From positions 6,882,001 through 6,946,000 of the forward strand of contig NZ_CP075896.1 of assembly GCF_018604545.1 (NCBI RefSeq): a DNA stretch of 64,000 bases. The letters run 5' to 3'. The position numbers were made by a program, and so were the translations under genes. This document shows, piece by piece, positions 1 through 10,336 of this stretch (its first letter is position 1; every line of letters begins with the position of its first letter). The notes beneath the pieces are model-generated. The model worked only from the letters and a program-made list of their open reading frames with translations. It was not told the DNA's origin and ran no database searches. The stretch is from Streptomyces koelreuteriae. Its GTDB lineage: Bacteria; Actinomycetota; Actinomycetes; Streptomycetales; Streptomycetaceae.

Positions 1-21
1 CGCCTCGTCGGTGACTGCCAT
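1..21 (-). CDS. Start of an unidentified protein, cut by the window edge
   Basis: Only the first seven codons (MAVTDEA) lie in the window. The start is supported by an AGGAGG Shine-Dalgarno sequence six bases upstream, on the minus strand at about 28-33. It lies downstream of glpD in the same direction, separated from it by the hairpin at 86-119, so it is probably a separate transcription unit. Nothing can be said about function. Confidence 0.5.
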
Positions 22-85
22 GGTCGGCCTCCTGTCGCCTAAGACCTCCGACGTATCACGTCATTATGCGGCCACGGACACAAGG

Positions 86-119
86 AAGGGGCGGCTCCGT
101 CGGCGGGGAGCCGCCCCTT
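86..119. terminator. Hairpin terminator after the glp operon
   Basis: A perfect 13-bp inverted repeat (86-98 pairs with 107-119, arms AAGGGGCGGCTCC and its complement) with an 8-nt loop lies just past the glpD stop. There is no long U-tract in the minus direction, as is common for Streptomyces terminators. Confidence 0.75.
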
Positions 120-142
120 CGTGCACGAGGCCCGTATCGCGC

Positions 143-1759
143 CTACTTCTTGTCGAGCAGGTCCTGGACCTTGGCGCGGACGTCGTCCGTGGCCAGGCCC
201 CGGATCGTCAGCGTCGTCCGGCGGCGCAGCACGTCGTCCTGCGTCTCGGCCCACTCGTGGTCCCGGGCCCAGGCGACCTGCGCCCAGATCTCCGGGGCGT
301 CCGGGTGCACGCGCTCGGCGAGCTCCGGGTTGTCGTTGGCCAGGCGGGCGATGTCGAACGCCAGCGAGCCGTAGTGCGTGGCCAGGTGCTTGGCGGTGTC
401 GGCTCCCATGCGGGGGCCGGGCGCCGGGCGGTCGGTGAGCAGCCGGTGGGCGACCGCGCGCGGGTTGGCGATGCCGGGCAGCGGCAGCTTCTTCGGCAGC
501 GAGCTGATCGGCTCGAAGTCGTCGCCCAGGGGGTGGCCCGGCAGCGACTCCAGCTTCTGCATGATCGTCCGGCCGATGTGCCGGAAGGTGGTCCACTTGC
601 CGCCCGCGACGGACAGCATGCCGCCCCGGCCCTCGGTGACGACCGTCTCCCGCTTGGCCTTGGAGGTGTCGCCGGGGCCGCCCGGCAGCACCCGCAGGCC
701 CGCGAAGGAGTAGGTGATGAGGTCGCGGCTGAGCTGCTGGTCGCGGACGGAGAAGGCGGCCTCGTCGAGGATCTGGGATATGTCCTTCTCGGTGACCGAG
801 ACATCCGCCGGGTCGCCCTCGAACTCCTCGTCGGTGGTGCCGAGGAGCAGCATGTCCTCCCAGGGGAGGGCGAACGTGATGCGGTACTTGTCGATCGGGG
901 TGGCGAGCGCGGCCTTCCAGGGGGAGGTGCGCTTCAGGACCAGGTGCGCGCCCTTCGACAGCCGGATGGACGGCGCGGCGTTCGCGTCCTCCATCTTGCG
1001 CAGGTGGTCGACCCACGGGCCGGTCGCGTTCAGGACCAGCCGGGCGCTGACGCCGAACTCGTCGCCCGAGAGGCGGTCCTTCAGCTCGGCGCCCGTGACA
1101 CGGCCCTTGGTGAAGCGCAGGCCCGTCACCTCGGCGTGGTTGAGGACGACCGCGCCCGCCTCCACGGCGCCGCGGACCGTCATCAGCGCCATGCGCGCGT
1201 CGTTCATCTGGTCGTCGCCGTACACGGCCACGGCCTTGAGGTTCTCGGTGCGCAGCTCCGGGACGTCCTGCGCGGCCTTGGCCGGCGAGAGCAGGTGTCC
1301 GACGCCGTCACCGAAGGCGGAGAGCGCGGAGTAGGCGAAGACGCCCGCCCCGAGCTTCGCCGCGCCGTGCGGCCCGCCCTTGTACACGGGGAGGTAGAAG
1401 GTGAGCGGGTTCGCCAGGTGGGGGGCCACCTGGCGGGAGACCGCACGGCGCTCGAAGTGGTTCTCCGCCACCAGCTTCACCGCGCCGGTCTGCAGGTAGC
1501 GCAGACCGCCGTGGAGCAGCTTGGAGGAGGCGGAGGATGTCGCGCCGGCGAAGTCGCCGGCGTCGACCAGAGCCACCCTGAGGCCGGACTGCGCGGCGTG
1601 CCAGGCGGTGGAGATGCCCAGGATGCCGCCGCCGATCACGAGAAGGTCGTACGACGCCTTGGCGAGCTGCTCCCTGGTCTCGGCTCGGCTCGGGTTCGAG
1701 CCGGAGGCCGGGTGCGTCCCCAGGGCAGGCACGGACTGCAGGGTGGACTGAGTGGTCAT
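143..1759 (-). CDS. glpD: Aerobic glycerol-3-phosphate dehydrogenase
   Basis: FAD-dependent enzyme of 538 residues that oxidises glycerol-3-phosphate to dihydroxyacetone phosphate and passes electrons to the quinone pool at the membrane. The N-terminal FAD dinucleotide fold shows LLVIGGGILGIS near residues 39-50, followed by the DAO core with ATSSASSKLLHGGLRYL, which is typical of GlpD. The C-terminal part matches the GlpD cap region. The start has a GAGGAG ribosome site overlapping the end of glpK, so the two are translationally linked. It is the last gene of the glpF-glpK-glpD operon under gylR control. Confidence 0.96.
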   Translation of the reverse strand: MTTQSTLQSVPALGTHPASGSNPSRAETREQLAKASYDLLVIGGGILGISTAWHAAQSGLRVALVDAGDFAGATSSASSKLLHGGLRYLQTGAVKLVAENHFERRAVSRQVAPHLANPLTFYLPVYKGGPHGAAKLGAGVFAYSALSAFGDGVGHLLSPAKAAQDVPELRTENLKAVAVYGDDQMNDARMALMTVRGAVEAGAVVLNHAEVTGLRFTKGRVTGAELKDRLSGDEFGVSARLVLNATGPWVDHLRKMEDANAAPSIRLSKGAHLVLKRTSPWKAALATPIDKYRITFALPWEDMLLLGTTDEEFEGDPADVSVTEKDISQILDEAAFSVRDQQLSRDLITYSFAGLRVLPGGPGDTSKAKRETVVTEGRGGMLSVAGGKWTTFRHIGRTIMQKLESLPGHPLGDDFEPISSLPKKLPLPGIANPRAVAHRLLTDRPAPGPRMGADTAKHLATHYGSLAFDIARLANDNPELAERVHPDAPEIWAQVAWARDHEWAETQDDVLRRRTTLTIRGLATDDVRAKVQDLLDKK

Positions 1760-1767
1760 GCTGTTTC

Positions 1768-3306
<1,539 letters not shown>

Positions 3307-3386
3307 TGTGTGCTCCTGGAGGTTTCCGTGTTTATGGGGCTTTACGTACGGCGCGTGCCGAGAGTTTCGCGAGAGCGCGAGGATCT

Positions 3387-4181
3387 CTAGGCGAACGCGA
3401 CGTTGTAGATGCCTGCCGCGAGGGCGCCGCCGATCAGCGGACCCACCACGGGGACCCAGGCGTAGCCCCAGTCGGAGCCGCCCTTGTTGGGCAGCGGCAG
3501 CAGGGCGTGCACGATACGCGGACCGAGGTCACGGGCCGGGTTGATCGCGTACCCCGTCGGGCCGCCGAGGGACAGACCGATGGAGACCACCACGAGCGCG
3601 GTGATCAGGGCACCCAGGGTGCCCAGGCCGTTGCCCTTGTCGTTCAGGCCCTGGGTGAGCACGGCGAGCACCAGCACGATGGTGCCGATGATCTCCGTGG
3701 CCAGGTTCTGCCAGGCGACCCGGACCTCGGGCCCGGTGGAGAAGACGCCCAGCACGGGGCCGGCGCCCTTCTCCTGCGCCTCGACGGCCTTGGCGGTCGT
3801 GGCCTGCGCGCCCGGACCGCCGACGATCTCGCGGTCGGTGAGGTGGGCGTGGAACTGACCGTAGTAGGCGATCCAGACCAGACCCGCGCCGATCATGGCG
3901 CCGAGCACCTGTCCGGCCCAGTAGACCGGGACGTTCTTCCAGTCGCCGTCCTTGATGGCGATGGCCAGCGTCACAGCCGGGTTCAGATGGGCGCCGGAGA
4001 GCGGCGCCGTGGTGTAGACCGCCGTGAGCACCGCGAAGCCCCACCCGAAGGTGATGGCGAGCCAGCCGGCGTTGCGGGCCTTGGAAGCCTTCAGTGTGAC
4101 GGCGGCGCAGACTCCGCCGCCGAGGAGGATGAGTATGGCGGTACCGATGGTCTCGCCGATGAAGATGTCGGAGCTGGACAC
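3387..4181 (-). CDS. glpF: Glycerol facilitator, MIP/aquaporin family
   Basis: A 264-residue membrane channel for glycerol uptake. Both NPA boxes of the MIP family are present, AHLNPAVTL around residue 67 and YAINPARDLGPR around residue 214; the Asp after the second box is typical of glycerol facilitators rather than water channels. About six hydrophobic segments are visible. The GTG start at 4181 was chosen because an AAAGGAG site precedes it; an upstream ATG at 4274 would add a non-hydrophobic 31-residue tail running through the operator region. First gene of the gyl operon. Confidence 0.94.
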   Translation of the reverse strand: MSSSDIFIGETIGTAILILLGGGVCAAVTLKASKARNAGWLAITFGWGFAVLTAVYTTAPLSGAHLNPAVTLAIAIKDGDWKNVPVYWAGQVLGAMIGAGLVWIAYYGQFHAHLTDREIVGGPGAQATTAKAVEAQEKGAGPVLGVFSTGPEVRVAWQNLATEIIGTIVLVLAVLTQGLNDKGNGLGTLGALITALVVVSIGLSLGGPTGYAINPARDLGPRIVHALLPLPNKGGSDWGYAWVPVVGPLIGGALAAGIYNVAFA

Positions 4182-4264
4182 CCGCGACTCCTTTGTCCTT
4201 CGTCCAGGGGGGAAGTTCGATACCGGCCTGGCGTTGTCCCACTCTAGCGCGTATTGCCGGTAGC

Positions 4265-4280
4265 TGTTCGACAATGTCGA
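4265..4280. promoter_or_regulatory. Candidate GylR operator upstream of glpF
   Basis: TGTTCGACAATGTCGA lies about 84 nt upstream of glpF and matches the palindrome in front of gylR (TGTTCG-N7-CGA core), with a weaker right half. GylR is the known glycerol-responsive repressor of this operon in S. coelicolor. Assignment as its site is inferred from the repeated motif. Confidence 0.6.
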
Positions 4281-4447
4281 CCGATGGACGGGAGTCTTGC
4301 TTCGGGGTTACGAGCACGTCAAGGGCTCTGTAGTCGAAAACACGATCGTTACTGATCGCTGCCCGTCCCATGGGTGTCCGACGCCCGCAGGCGCGGACAT
4401 GCCGAGGACCGGAACGCCGTACGGCGCCCCGGTCCCGCTGTGAGCTC

Positions 4448-5221
4448 TCAGAACCGCCCGGCGCCCAGGTCCCGCGACACCGCGCGGGCACAGTCCCGGA
4501 CGGCCGCGATCAGCTCCGGCCGCACCGCGCCCTCCTCGTCGGACCGGCACAGCCGCTCCACGGCGCCGGTGATGCCGACCGCGCCGACGGGCATGCGCCG
4601 TCTGTCGTGGATGGGTGCGGCGAGGGAGGCGACGCCCTCCCAGGTCTCCTCGACGTCCGCCGCGTAGCCACGCGCGCGCGTGAGGTCGAGGATGTGCTCG
4701 AAGTCCTCCGGCTCGCACACGGTCCGGTCGGTGAACGCCTTGCGGTCGTTCTCCAGGGCCTCGCTGTGCGCCACCGGGTCGTAGGCGGACAGCACCTTGC
4801 CCAGGGCCGTGGAGTGCAGCGGCTGCATGGCCCCGATCTCCAGGACCTGCCGGCTGTCGTCGGGCCGGAAGACGTGGTGCACGATCAGCACGCCCTGCTG
4901 GTGCAGGACGCCCAGATAGACGCTCTCGCCGCTGGAACGGGCCAGGTCGTCGGCCCACACCAGGGCGCGCGCCCGCAGCTCGTGCACATCGAGGTAGGTG
5001 GTGCCCAGGCGCAGCAGCTCCGCGCCGAGCTGATAGCGCCCGGAAGCGTCGTCCTGCTCCACGAAGCCCTCCTGCTGGAGGGTGCGCAGGATGCCGTGGG
5101 CGGTGCCTTTGGCCAGGCCCAGCGACGAGGCGATGTCCGACAGGCCGAGCCGTCGCTCGCCGCCCCCGAGCAGCCGCAGCATCGCGGCCGCCCGTTCGAG
5201 CGACTGGATGTTCCGTGCCAT
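4448..5221 (-). CDS. gylR: IclR-family repressor of glycerol genes (GylR)
   Basis: A 257-residue IclR-type regulator. The N-terminal winged helix-turn-helix (SLERAAAMLRLLGGG through GLSDIASSLGLAKGTAHGILRTLQ) is followed by the ligand-binding IclR domain with QVLEIGAMQPLHSTALGKVL. ATG 5221 has a GGAGG site; the longer frame from 5293 would begin inside the operator. It sits directly upstream of glpF in the same orientation, as gylR does in S. coelicolor, where the protein represses the glycerol operon and itself until glycerol or glycerol-3-phosphate is present. The effector is taken from that homologue. Confidence 0.93.
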   Translation of the reverse strand: MARNIQSLERAAAMLRLLGGGERRLGLSDIASSLGLAKGTAHGILRTLQQEGFVEQDDASGRYQLGAELLRLGTTYLDVHELRARALVWADDLARSSGESVYLGVLHQQGVLIVHHVFRPDDSRQVLEIGAMQPLHSTALGKVLSAYDPVAHSEALENDRKAFTDRTVCEPEDFEHILDLTRARGYAADVEETWEGVASLAAPIHDRRRMPVGAVGITGAVERLCRSDEEGAVRPELIAAVRDCARAVSRDLGAGRF

Positions 5222-5273
5222 CGCCGTACTGCCTCCGTCCCCTTCGACCGCCGACAAGCGGCGCCGCAGCCCT

Positions 5274-5292
5274 TGTTCGGCAATGTCGAACA
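5274..5292. promoter_or_regulatory. Candidate GylR autoregulatory operator
   Basis: TGTTCGGCAATGTCGAACA is a clean inverted repeat (TGTTCG-N7-CGAACA) 53 nt upstream of the gylR start. It resembles the site at 4265-4280 before glpF, supporting a shared regulator binding both promoters. Confidence 0.7.
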
Positions 5293-5464
5293 CTACCGGT
5301 CGTTGCCGACCTCTCGCTAATGGCGGGACGCCATTTGTTGCGTCACAGGCGGTTCAGGTCCGGGTTCATCGGACGCCCGACGGCCGCCCCGGCGCCATCG
5401 GCGTCCGCCCCGTGGACGCGCTGCCCATCCAAGCCGACTCCCGGTTACGCTGGCGCGGTGCGCC

Positions 5465-5496
5465 CTTCCCCGGATGCCCTCCGGATGTCCGGGAAG
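5465..5496 (+). other. Hairpin in the metH leader
   Basis: CTTCCC-C-GGA (5465-5474) pairs with TCCGGGAAG (5488-5496) with one bulged base and a 13-nt loop, about 40 nt upstream of metH. It could be a structured 5' leader, but no recognised SAM, SAH or cobalamin riboswitch core is visible. Confidence 0.35.
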
Positions 5497-5537
5497 CCGC
5501 AAAGCCGACAGCCGTCGCATCCGAGGGAGCCCTTTAC

Positions 5538-8500
5538 ATGGCCTCGTTGCCGCTGACCCCTTCCGCAGACAGCCGGACCCGTGTGGCCGCGCTCAGAGAG
5601 GCCCTGGCCACCCGTGTGGTGGTGGCCGACGGAGCCATGGGCACCATGCTCCAGGCTCAGGACCCCACACTCGAGGACTTCGAGAATCTCGAGGGCTGCA
5701 ACGAGATCCTGAACCTGACCCGGCCGGACATCGTCCGTTCCGTCCACGACGCGTACTTCGCGGTGGGCGTGGACTGCGTCGAGACCAACACCTTCGGCGC
5801 CAACCACACGGCCGCGGCCGAGTACGAGATCTCCGACCGCGTGCACGAGCTGTCCAAGTCGGGCGCCCGCATCGCCCGCGAGGTGGCCGACGAGTACACC
5901 GCGAAGGACGGCCGGCCCCGCTGGGTGCTCGGCTCCGTCGGCCCCGGCACCAAGCTGCCCACCCTCGGCCACGTCGCGTACGCCACCATCCGCGACGGCT
6001 ACCAGGCCAACGCCGAGGGCATGCTCGCAGGCGGCGCCGACGCGCTGCTCGTGGAGACCACGCAGGATCTGCTCCAGACGAAGGCGTCCATCCTGGGCGC
6101 CCGCCGGGCCATGGAGGCCACCGGCTTCGACGTGCCCCTGCTGTGCTCGATGGCCTTCGAGACCACCGGCACCATGCTGCTCGGCTCCGAGATCGGCGCG
6201 GCGCTGACCGCGCTGGAGCCCCTCGGCATCGACATGATCGGCCTGAACTGCTCCACCGGCCCCGCCGAGATGAGCGAGCACCTGCGGTATCTGACGCGCC
6301 ACTCGCGCATCCCGCTGCTGTGCATGCCGAACGCCGGCCTGCCGATCCTGACCAAGGACGGCGCCCACTTCCCGCTCGACGCCGAGGGCCTGGCCGACGC
6401 CCAGCAGACCTTCGTCCAGGACTACGGCCTGTCCCTGGTCGGCGGCTGCTGCGGCACCACCCCCGAGCACCTGCGCCAGCTGGTCGAGCGCGTCCGGGAC
6501 GTCGCCCCGGGCGAGCGCAGCCCGCAGCCCGAGCCCGGCGCCGCCTCCCTCTACCAGAGCGTGCCGTTCCGGCAGGACACCTCCTACCTGGCCATCGGCG
6601 AGCGCACCAACGCCAACGGCTCGAAGAAGTTCCGCGAGGCCATGCTGGAGGCCCGCTGGGACGACTGCGTGGAGATCGCCCGGGAGCAGATCCGCGAGGG
6701 CGCGCACATGCTCGACCTGTGCGTGGACTACGTCGGCCGGGACGGCGCCGCCGACATGGAGGAGCTGGCCGGCCGCTTCGCCACCGCCTCCACCCTGCCG
6801 ATCGTGCTGGACTCCACCGAGATCGACGTCATCCAGGCCGGCCTGGAGAAGCTCGGCGGCCGCGCGGTGATCAACTCGGTGAACTACGAGGACGGCGACG
6901 GCCCCGAGTCCCGCTTCGCCAAGGTCACCCAGCTCGCCAAGGAGCACGGGGCCGCCCTCATCGCGCTGACCATCGACGAGGAGGGCCAGGCCCGCACCGC
7001 CGAGAACAAGGTCGAGATCGCCGAACGGCTCATCGACGACCTGACCGGGAACTGGGGCATCCACGAGGAGGACATCCTCGTCGACTGTCTGACCTTCACC
7101 ATCTGCACCGGCCAGGAGGAGTCCCGCAAGGACGGCATCGCCACCATCGAGGGCATCCGCGAGCTGAAGCGGCGCCACCCGAAGGTGCAGACCACCCTCG
7201 GCCTGTCCAACATCTCCTTCGGCCTCAATCCGGCCGCCCGCATCCTGCTCAACTCCGTCTTCCTCGACGAGTGCGTCAAGGCGGGCCTGGACTCGGCGAT
7301 CGTGCACGCGTCGAAGATCCTCCCGATCGCCCGCTTCAGCGAGGAGGAGGTCCGGACGGCCCTGGACCTGATCTACGACCGCCGCGCCGAGGGCTACGAC
7401 CCGCTCCAGAAGCTCATGCAGCTCTTCGAGGGCGCCACCGCCAAGTCCCTCAAGGCCGGCAAGGCCGAGGAACTGGCCGCCCTGCCGCTGGACGAGCGCC
7501 TGAAGCGGCGCATCATCGACGGCGAGCGCAACGGCCTGGAGGCCGACCTCGACGACGCCCTCCAGGAGCGCTCCGCCCTCGACATCGTCAACGCGACCCT
7601 GCTGGACGGCATGAAGGTCGTCGGCGAGCTGTTCGGCTCCGGCCAGATGCAGCTGCCGTTCGTCCTGCAGTCCGCCGAGGTGATGAAGACGGCCGTCGCC
7701 CACCTCGAACCGCACATGGAGAAGACCGACGAGGACGGCAAGGGCACCATCGTCCTGGCCACCGTCCGCGGCGATGTGCACGACATCGGCAAGAACCTCG
7801 TCGACATCATCCTGTCCAACAACGGCTACAACGTCGTCAACCTCGGCATCAAGCAGCCGGTCTCCGCGATCCTGGACGCCGCCGAGGAGCACCGGGCCGA
7901 TGTCATCGGCATGTCCGGGCTCCTGGTCAAGTCCACCGTGATCATGAAGGAGAACCTGGAGGAGCTGAACCAGCGCGGACTGGCGGCGAACTTCCCGGTC
8001 ATCCTCGGCGGCGCCGCCCTCACCCGGGCCTACGTCGAGCAGGACCTGCACGAGATCTACGAGGGCGAGGTCCGCTACGCCCGAGACGCCTTCGAGGGCC
8101 TGCGCCTGATGGACGCCCTGATCGGCGTGAAGCGGGGCGTGCCGGGAGCGAAGCTGCCCGAGCTGAAGCAGCGCCGCGTCCGGGCGACCGCCCAGGCCGT
8201 GGTCGAGGAGCGCCCCGAGGAGGGGCACGTCCGCTCCGACGTCGCCACCGACAACCCCGTCCCCGAGCCGCCCTTCCAGGGCACGCGCGTGATCAAGGGC
8301 ATCCAGCTCAAGGAGTACGCGAGCTGGCTCGACGAGGGCGCCCTGTTCAAGGGCCAGTGGGGCCTGAAGCAGGTCCGCAGCGGCGAGGGCCCGTCGTACG
8401 AGGAACTCGTCGAGAGCGAGGGCCGGCCCCGGCTGCGCGGCCTGCTGGACAAGCTCCAGACGGAGAACCTGCTGGAGGCGGCCGTCGTCTACGGCTACTT

Positions 8501-9053
8501 CCCGTGCGTCTCCAAGGACGACGACCTGATCCTCCTGGACGAGCGGGGCAACGAGCGCACCCGCTTCACCTTCCCGCGCCAGCGCCGGGGCCGCCGACTG
8601 TGCCTGGCCGACTACTTCCGCCCGGAGGAGTCCGGCGAGACGGACGTCGTGGGCCTCCAGATCGTCACCGTCGGCTCGCGCATCGGCGAGGAGACCGCCC
8701 GGATGTTCGAGGCCAACGCCTACCGCGACTACCTCGAACTGCACGGGCTGTCCGTGCAGTTGGCCGAGGCGCTCGCCGAGTACTGGCACGCGCGCGTGCG
8801 TTCCGAACTCGGCTACGCCGCCGAGGACCCGGACGAGATGCAGGGCATGTTCGAGCTGAAGTACCGGGGCGCCCGCTTCTCCCTCGGCTACGGCGCCTGC
8901 CCCAACCTGGAGGACCGCGCCAAGATCGCCGACCTGCTCCAGCCGGAGCGCATCGGCGTCCACCTGTCCGAGGAGTTCCAGCTGCACCCCGAGCAGTCCA
9001 CGGACGCCATCGTGATCCACCACCCGGAGGCGAAGTACTTCAACGCCCGCTGA
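5538..9053 (+). CDS. metH: Cobalamin-dependent methionine synthase
   Basis: A 1171-residue MetH that transfers the methyl group of 5-methyltetrahydrofolate via cobalamin to homocysteine. All four modules are visible in order: the homocysteine/zinc domain (DGAMGTMLQ; zinc ligands Cys238, Cys304, Cys305), the pterin domain (YLAIGERTNANGSKKFREA), the B12 domain with its cap and the DxHxxG motif (DVHDIGKN, His748), and the AdoMet reactivation domain near the C terminus (RFSLGYGACPN). The start ATG 5538 has a GAGGGAG site; the frame is open far upstream but that part is not MetH-like. Transcribed divergently from gylR. Confidence 0.97.
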   Translation: MASLPLTPSADSRTRVAALREALATRVVVADGAMGTMLQAQDPTLEDFENLEGCNEILNLTRPDIVRSVHDAYFAVGVDCVETNTFGANHTAAAEYEISDRVHELSKSGARIAREVADEYTAKDGRPRWVLGSVGPGTKLPTLGHVAYATIRDGYQANAEGMLAGGADALLVETTQDLLQTKASILGARRAMEATGFDVPLLCSMAFETTGTMLLGSEIGAALTALEPLGIDMIGLNCSTGPAEMSEHLRYLTRHSRIPLLCMPNAGLPILTKDGAHFPLDAEGLADAQQTFVQDYGLSLVGGCCGTTPEHLRQLVERVRDVAPGERSPQPEPGAASLYQSVPFRQDTSYLAIGERTNANGSKKFREAMLEARWDDCVEIAREQIREGAHMLDLCVDYVGRDGAADMEELAGRFATASTLPIVLDSTEIDVIQAGLEKLGGRAVINSVNYEDGDGPESRFAKVTQLAKEHGAALIALTIDEEGQARTAENKVEIAERLIDDLTGNWGIHEEDILVDCLTFTICTGQEESRKDGIATIEGIRELKRRHPKVQTTLGLSNISFGLNPAARILLNSVFLDECVKAGLDSAIVHASKILPIARFSEEEVRTALDLIYDRRAEGYDPLQKLMQLFEGATAKSLKAGKAEELAALPLDERLKRRIIDGERNGLEADLDDALQERSALDIVNATLLDGMKVVGELFGSGQMQLPFVLQSAEVMKTAVAHLEPHMEKTDEDGKGTIVLATVRGDVHDIGKNLVDIILSNNGYNVVNLGIKQPVSAILDAAEEHRADVIGMSGLLVKSTVIMKENLEELNQRGLAANFPVILGGAALTRAYVEQDLHEIYEGEVRYARDAFEGLRLMDALIGVKRGVPGAKLPELKQRRVRATAQAVVEERPEEGHVRSDVATDNPVPEPPFQGTRVIKGIQLKEYASWLDEGALFKGQWGLKQVRSGEGPSYEELVESEGRPRLRGLLDKLQTENLLEAAVVYGYFPCVSKDDDLILLDERGNERTRFTFPRQRRGRRLCLADYFRPEESGETDVVGLQIVTVGSRIGEETARMFEANAYRDYLELHGLSVQLAEALAEYWHARVRSELGYAAEDPDEMQGMFELKYRGARFSLGYGACPNLEDRAKIADLLQPERIGVHLSEEFQLHPEQSTDAIVIHHPEAKYFNAR

Positions 9054-9150
9054 GCCGTCGCGCTGAACCGCCCCACTGAGCCGCCCCACCGGGCACTCGG
9101 GCCAAAAGAGGCGCTTCTTCCGCGCACGACGTAGACTGGTCGGTCCACCG

Positions 9151-9181
9151 CAGGCCGGTTCCCCCCGTGGGAGCCGGCCTG
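9151..9181 (+). other. Hairpin just upstream of the HAD gene
   Basis: CAGGCCGG (9151-9158) pairs with CCGGCCTG (9174-9181), with further TCCC/GGGA pairing possible inside. It ends 10 nt before the AAGGAGG site of the HAD gene. With a possible TAGACT -10 box at about 9132, it would lie near the transcript 5' end rather than act as a metH terminator. Confidence 0.4.
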
Positions 9182-9205
9182 AACGTCCCTCAAGGAGGTA
9201 CGTGG

Positions 9206-9907
9206 ATGACCAGTACGGTCCCCGCGCTCGGAACCCGCACGGCCGAGGGCTCCGCCCTGCAGGCGGTGCTCCTCGACATGGACGGCACCCTGGTGGACAC
9301 CGAGGGCTTCTGGTGGGACGTCGAGGCCGAGGTCTTCGCCTCCCTCGGCCACACCCTCGACGATTCCTGGCGCCATGTCGTGGTCGGCGGTCCCATGACC
9401 CGCAGCGCGGGATTCCTGATCGAGGCCACCGGCGCCGACATCACCCTCGACGAACTCACCGTGCTGCTCAACAACGGCTTCGAGGACCGCATCGACCGCG
9501 CCCTGCCGCTGATGCCGGGCGCCGGCCGGCTGCTGGCAGAGCTGTACGAGTACGAGATCCCGACGGCCCTGGTCTCCGCCTCGCACCGGCGCATCATCGA
9601 CCGGGTGCTGACCTCGCTGGGCGCGCACCACTTCGGGCTGACGGTGGCCGGTGACGAGGTGCCGCGCACCAAGCCCCACCCCGACCCGTACCTGGCGGCC
9701 GCCGCCGGACTCGGCGCGGACCCGGCCCGGTGCGCCGTCATCGAGGACACCGCGACCGGGGTCGCCGCCGCCGAGGCCGCGGGCTGCCGGGTCGTGGCGG
9801 TGCCCTCCGTGGCCCCCATCGCCCCGGCCCTCCGGCGTACGGTCGTGACCTCCCTCGAAGAGGTCGACCTGACATTTCTGCATGGGCTGATGACGGAAAT
9901 GCGCTAG
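9206..9907 (+). CDS. HAD-superfamily sugar-phosphatase/phosphoglucomutase-like hydrolase
   Basis: A 233-residue cytosolic HAD hydrolase. Motif I is LLDMDGTLVDTE with nucleophile Asp24 and acid/base Asp26. Motif II is SASHRR, motif III includes the lysine of RTKPHPDPYL, and motif IV is VIEDTATGV. The helical cap between motifs I and II places it in the beta-phosphoglucomutase/GS1 group, whose substrates are small phosphorylated sugars or nucleotides; the substrate here cannot be told. ATG 9206 follows a perfect AAGGAGG. It lies alone between metH and the binding-protein genes. Confidence 0.85.
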   Translation: MTSTVPALGTRTAEGSALQAVLLDMDGTLVDTEGFWWDVEAEVFASLGHTLDDSWRHVVVGGPMTRSAGFLIEATGADITLDELTVLLNNGFEDRIDRALPLMPGAGRLLAELYEYEIPTALVSASHRRIIDRVLTSLGAHHFGLTVAGDEVPRTKPHPDPYLAAAAGLGADPARCAVIEDTATGVAAAEAAGCRVVAVPSVAPIAPALRRTVVTSLEEVDLTFLHGLMTEMR

Positions 9908-10336
9908 CCGTTCACCCAGCGTGCAGTGCGGTTAAGTCAGTAATTCCGCAGCTGAATTCGACCCTCTCCGGATGATCTCCCGGTGATCTCCGGTCCATCC
10001 GGGGGCGGTCGAATTACCGTCTCCGGAACCTGTTTGCGATGTGACGTTCCCCACCCATTCGGGGGTCGACAGCGGACCCCGCGTGTGCAGTGGGGGGCTG
10101 TTGACGTGCCCTTGTGTCCCGATTGGTGGAACGCTGCACCAAAGCTTCCGCCATCGGGTTTTCGGTGTGTCCACGCCCGGTTCCGCAGCGTGATGAGGGC
10201 TCAACTCCGGTCGCTGCGAACCTTCCTGCCGGCCCCGACTAATCTCGTTGCGAGAACCACGCCCCACCCCCGTGATCCGCTGCGCCACCCCTGCATGCCG
10301 GATACACGGAGTCGACAGCTCTGGAGAAACTCGAGC
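9908..10336. other. Intergenic region with short inverted repeats
   Basis: About 430 nt without a convincing gene. It holds a long-range inverted repeat, AATTCGACC (9955-9963) against GGTCGAATT (10007-10015). A smaller CCCC/GGGG hairpin lies around 10047-10065. The rest is presumably the promoter and leader of the following lipoprotein gene; no clear -35/-10 pair can be fixed. Confidence 0.4.

Noticed and set aside
5293..5537. Riboswitch (SAM, SAH or cobalamin) in the metH leader
   Set aside because: Only one simple hairpin was found; none of the conserved cores, including the B12 box, could be recognised.
5445..9089. Minus-strand open frame of 1214 codons opposite metH
   Set aside because: Composition is low-complexity (Leu, Gly, Val, Asp) and metH on the plus strand has all its domains.
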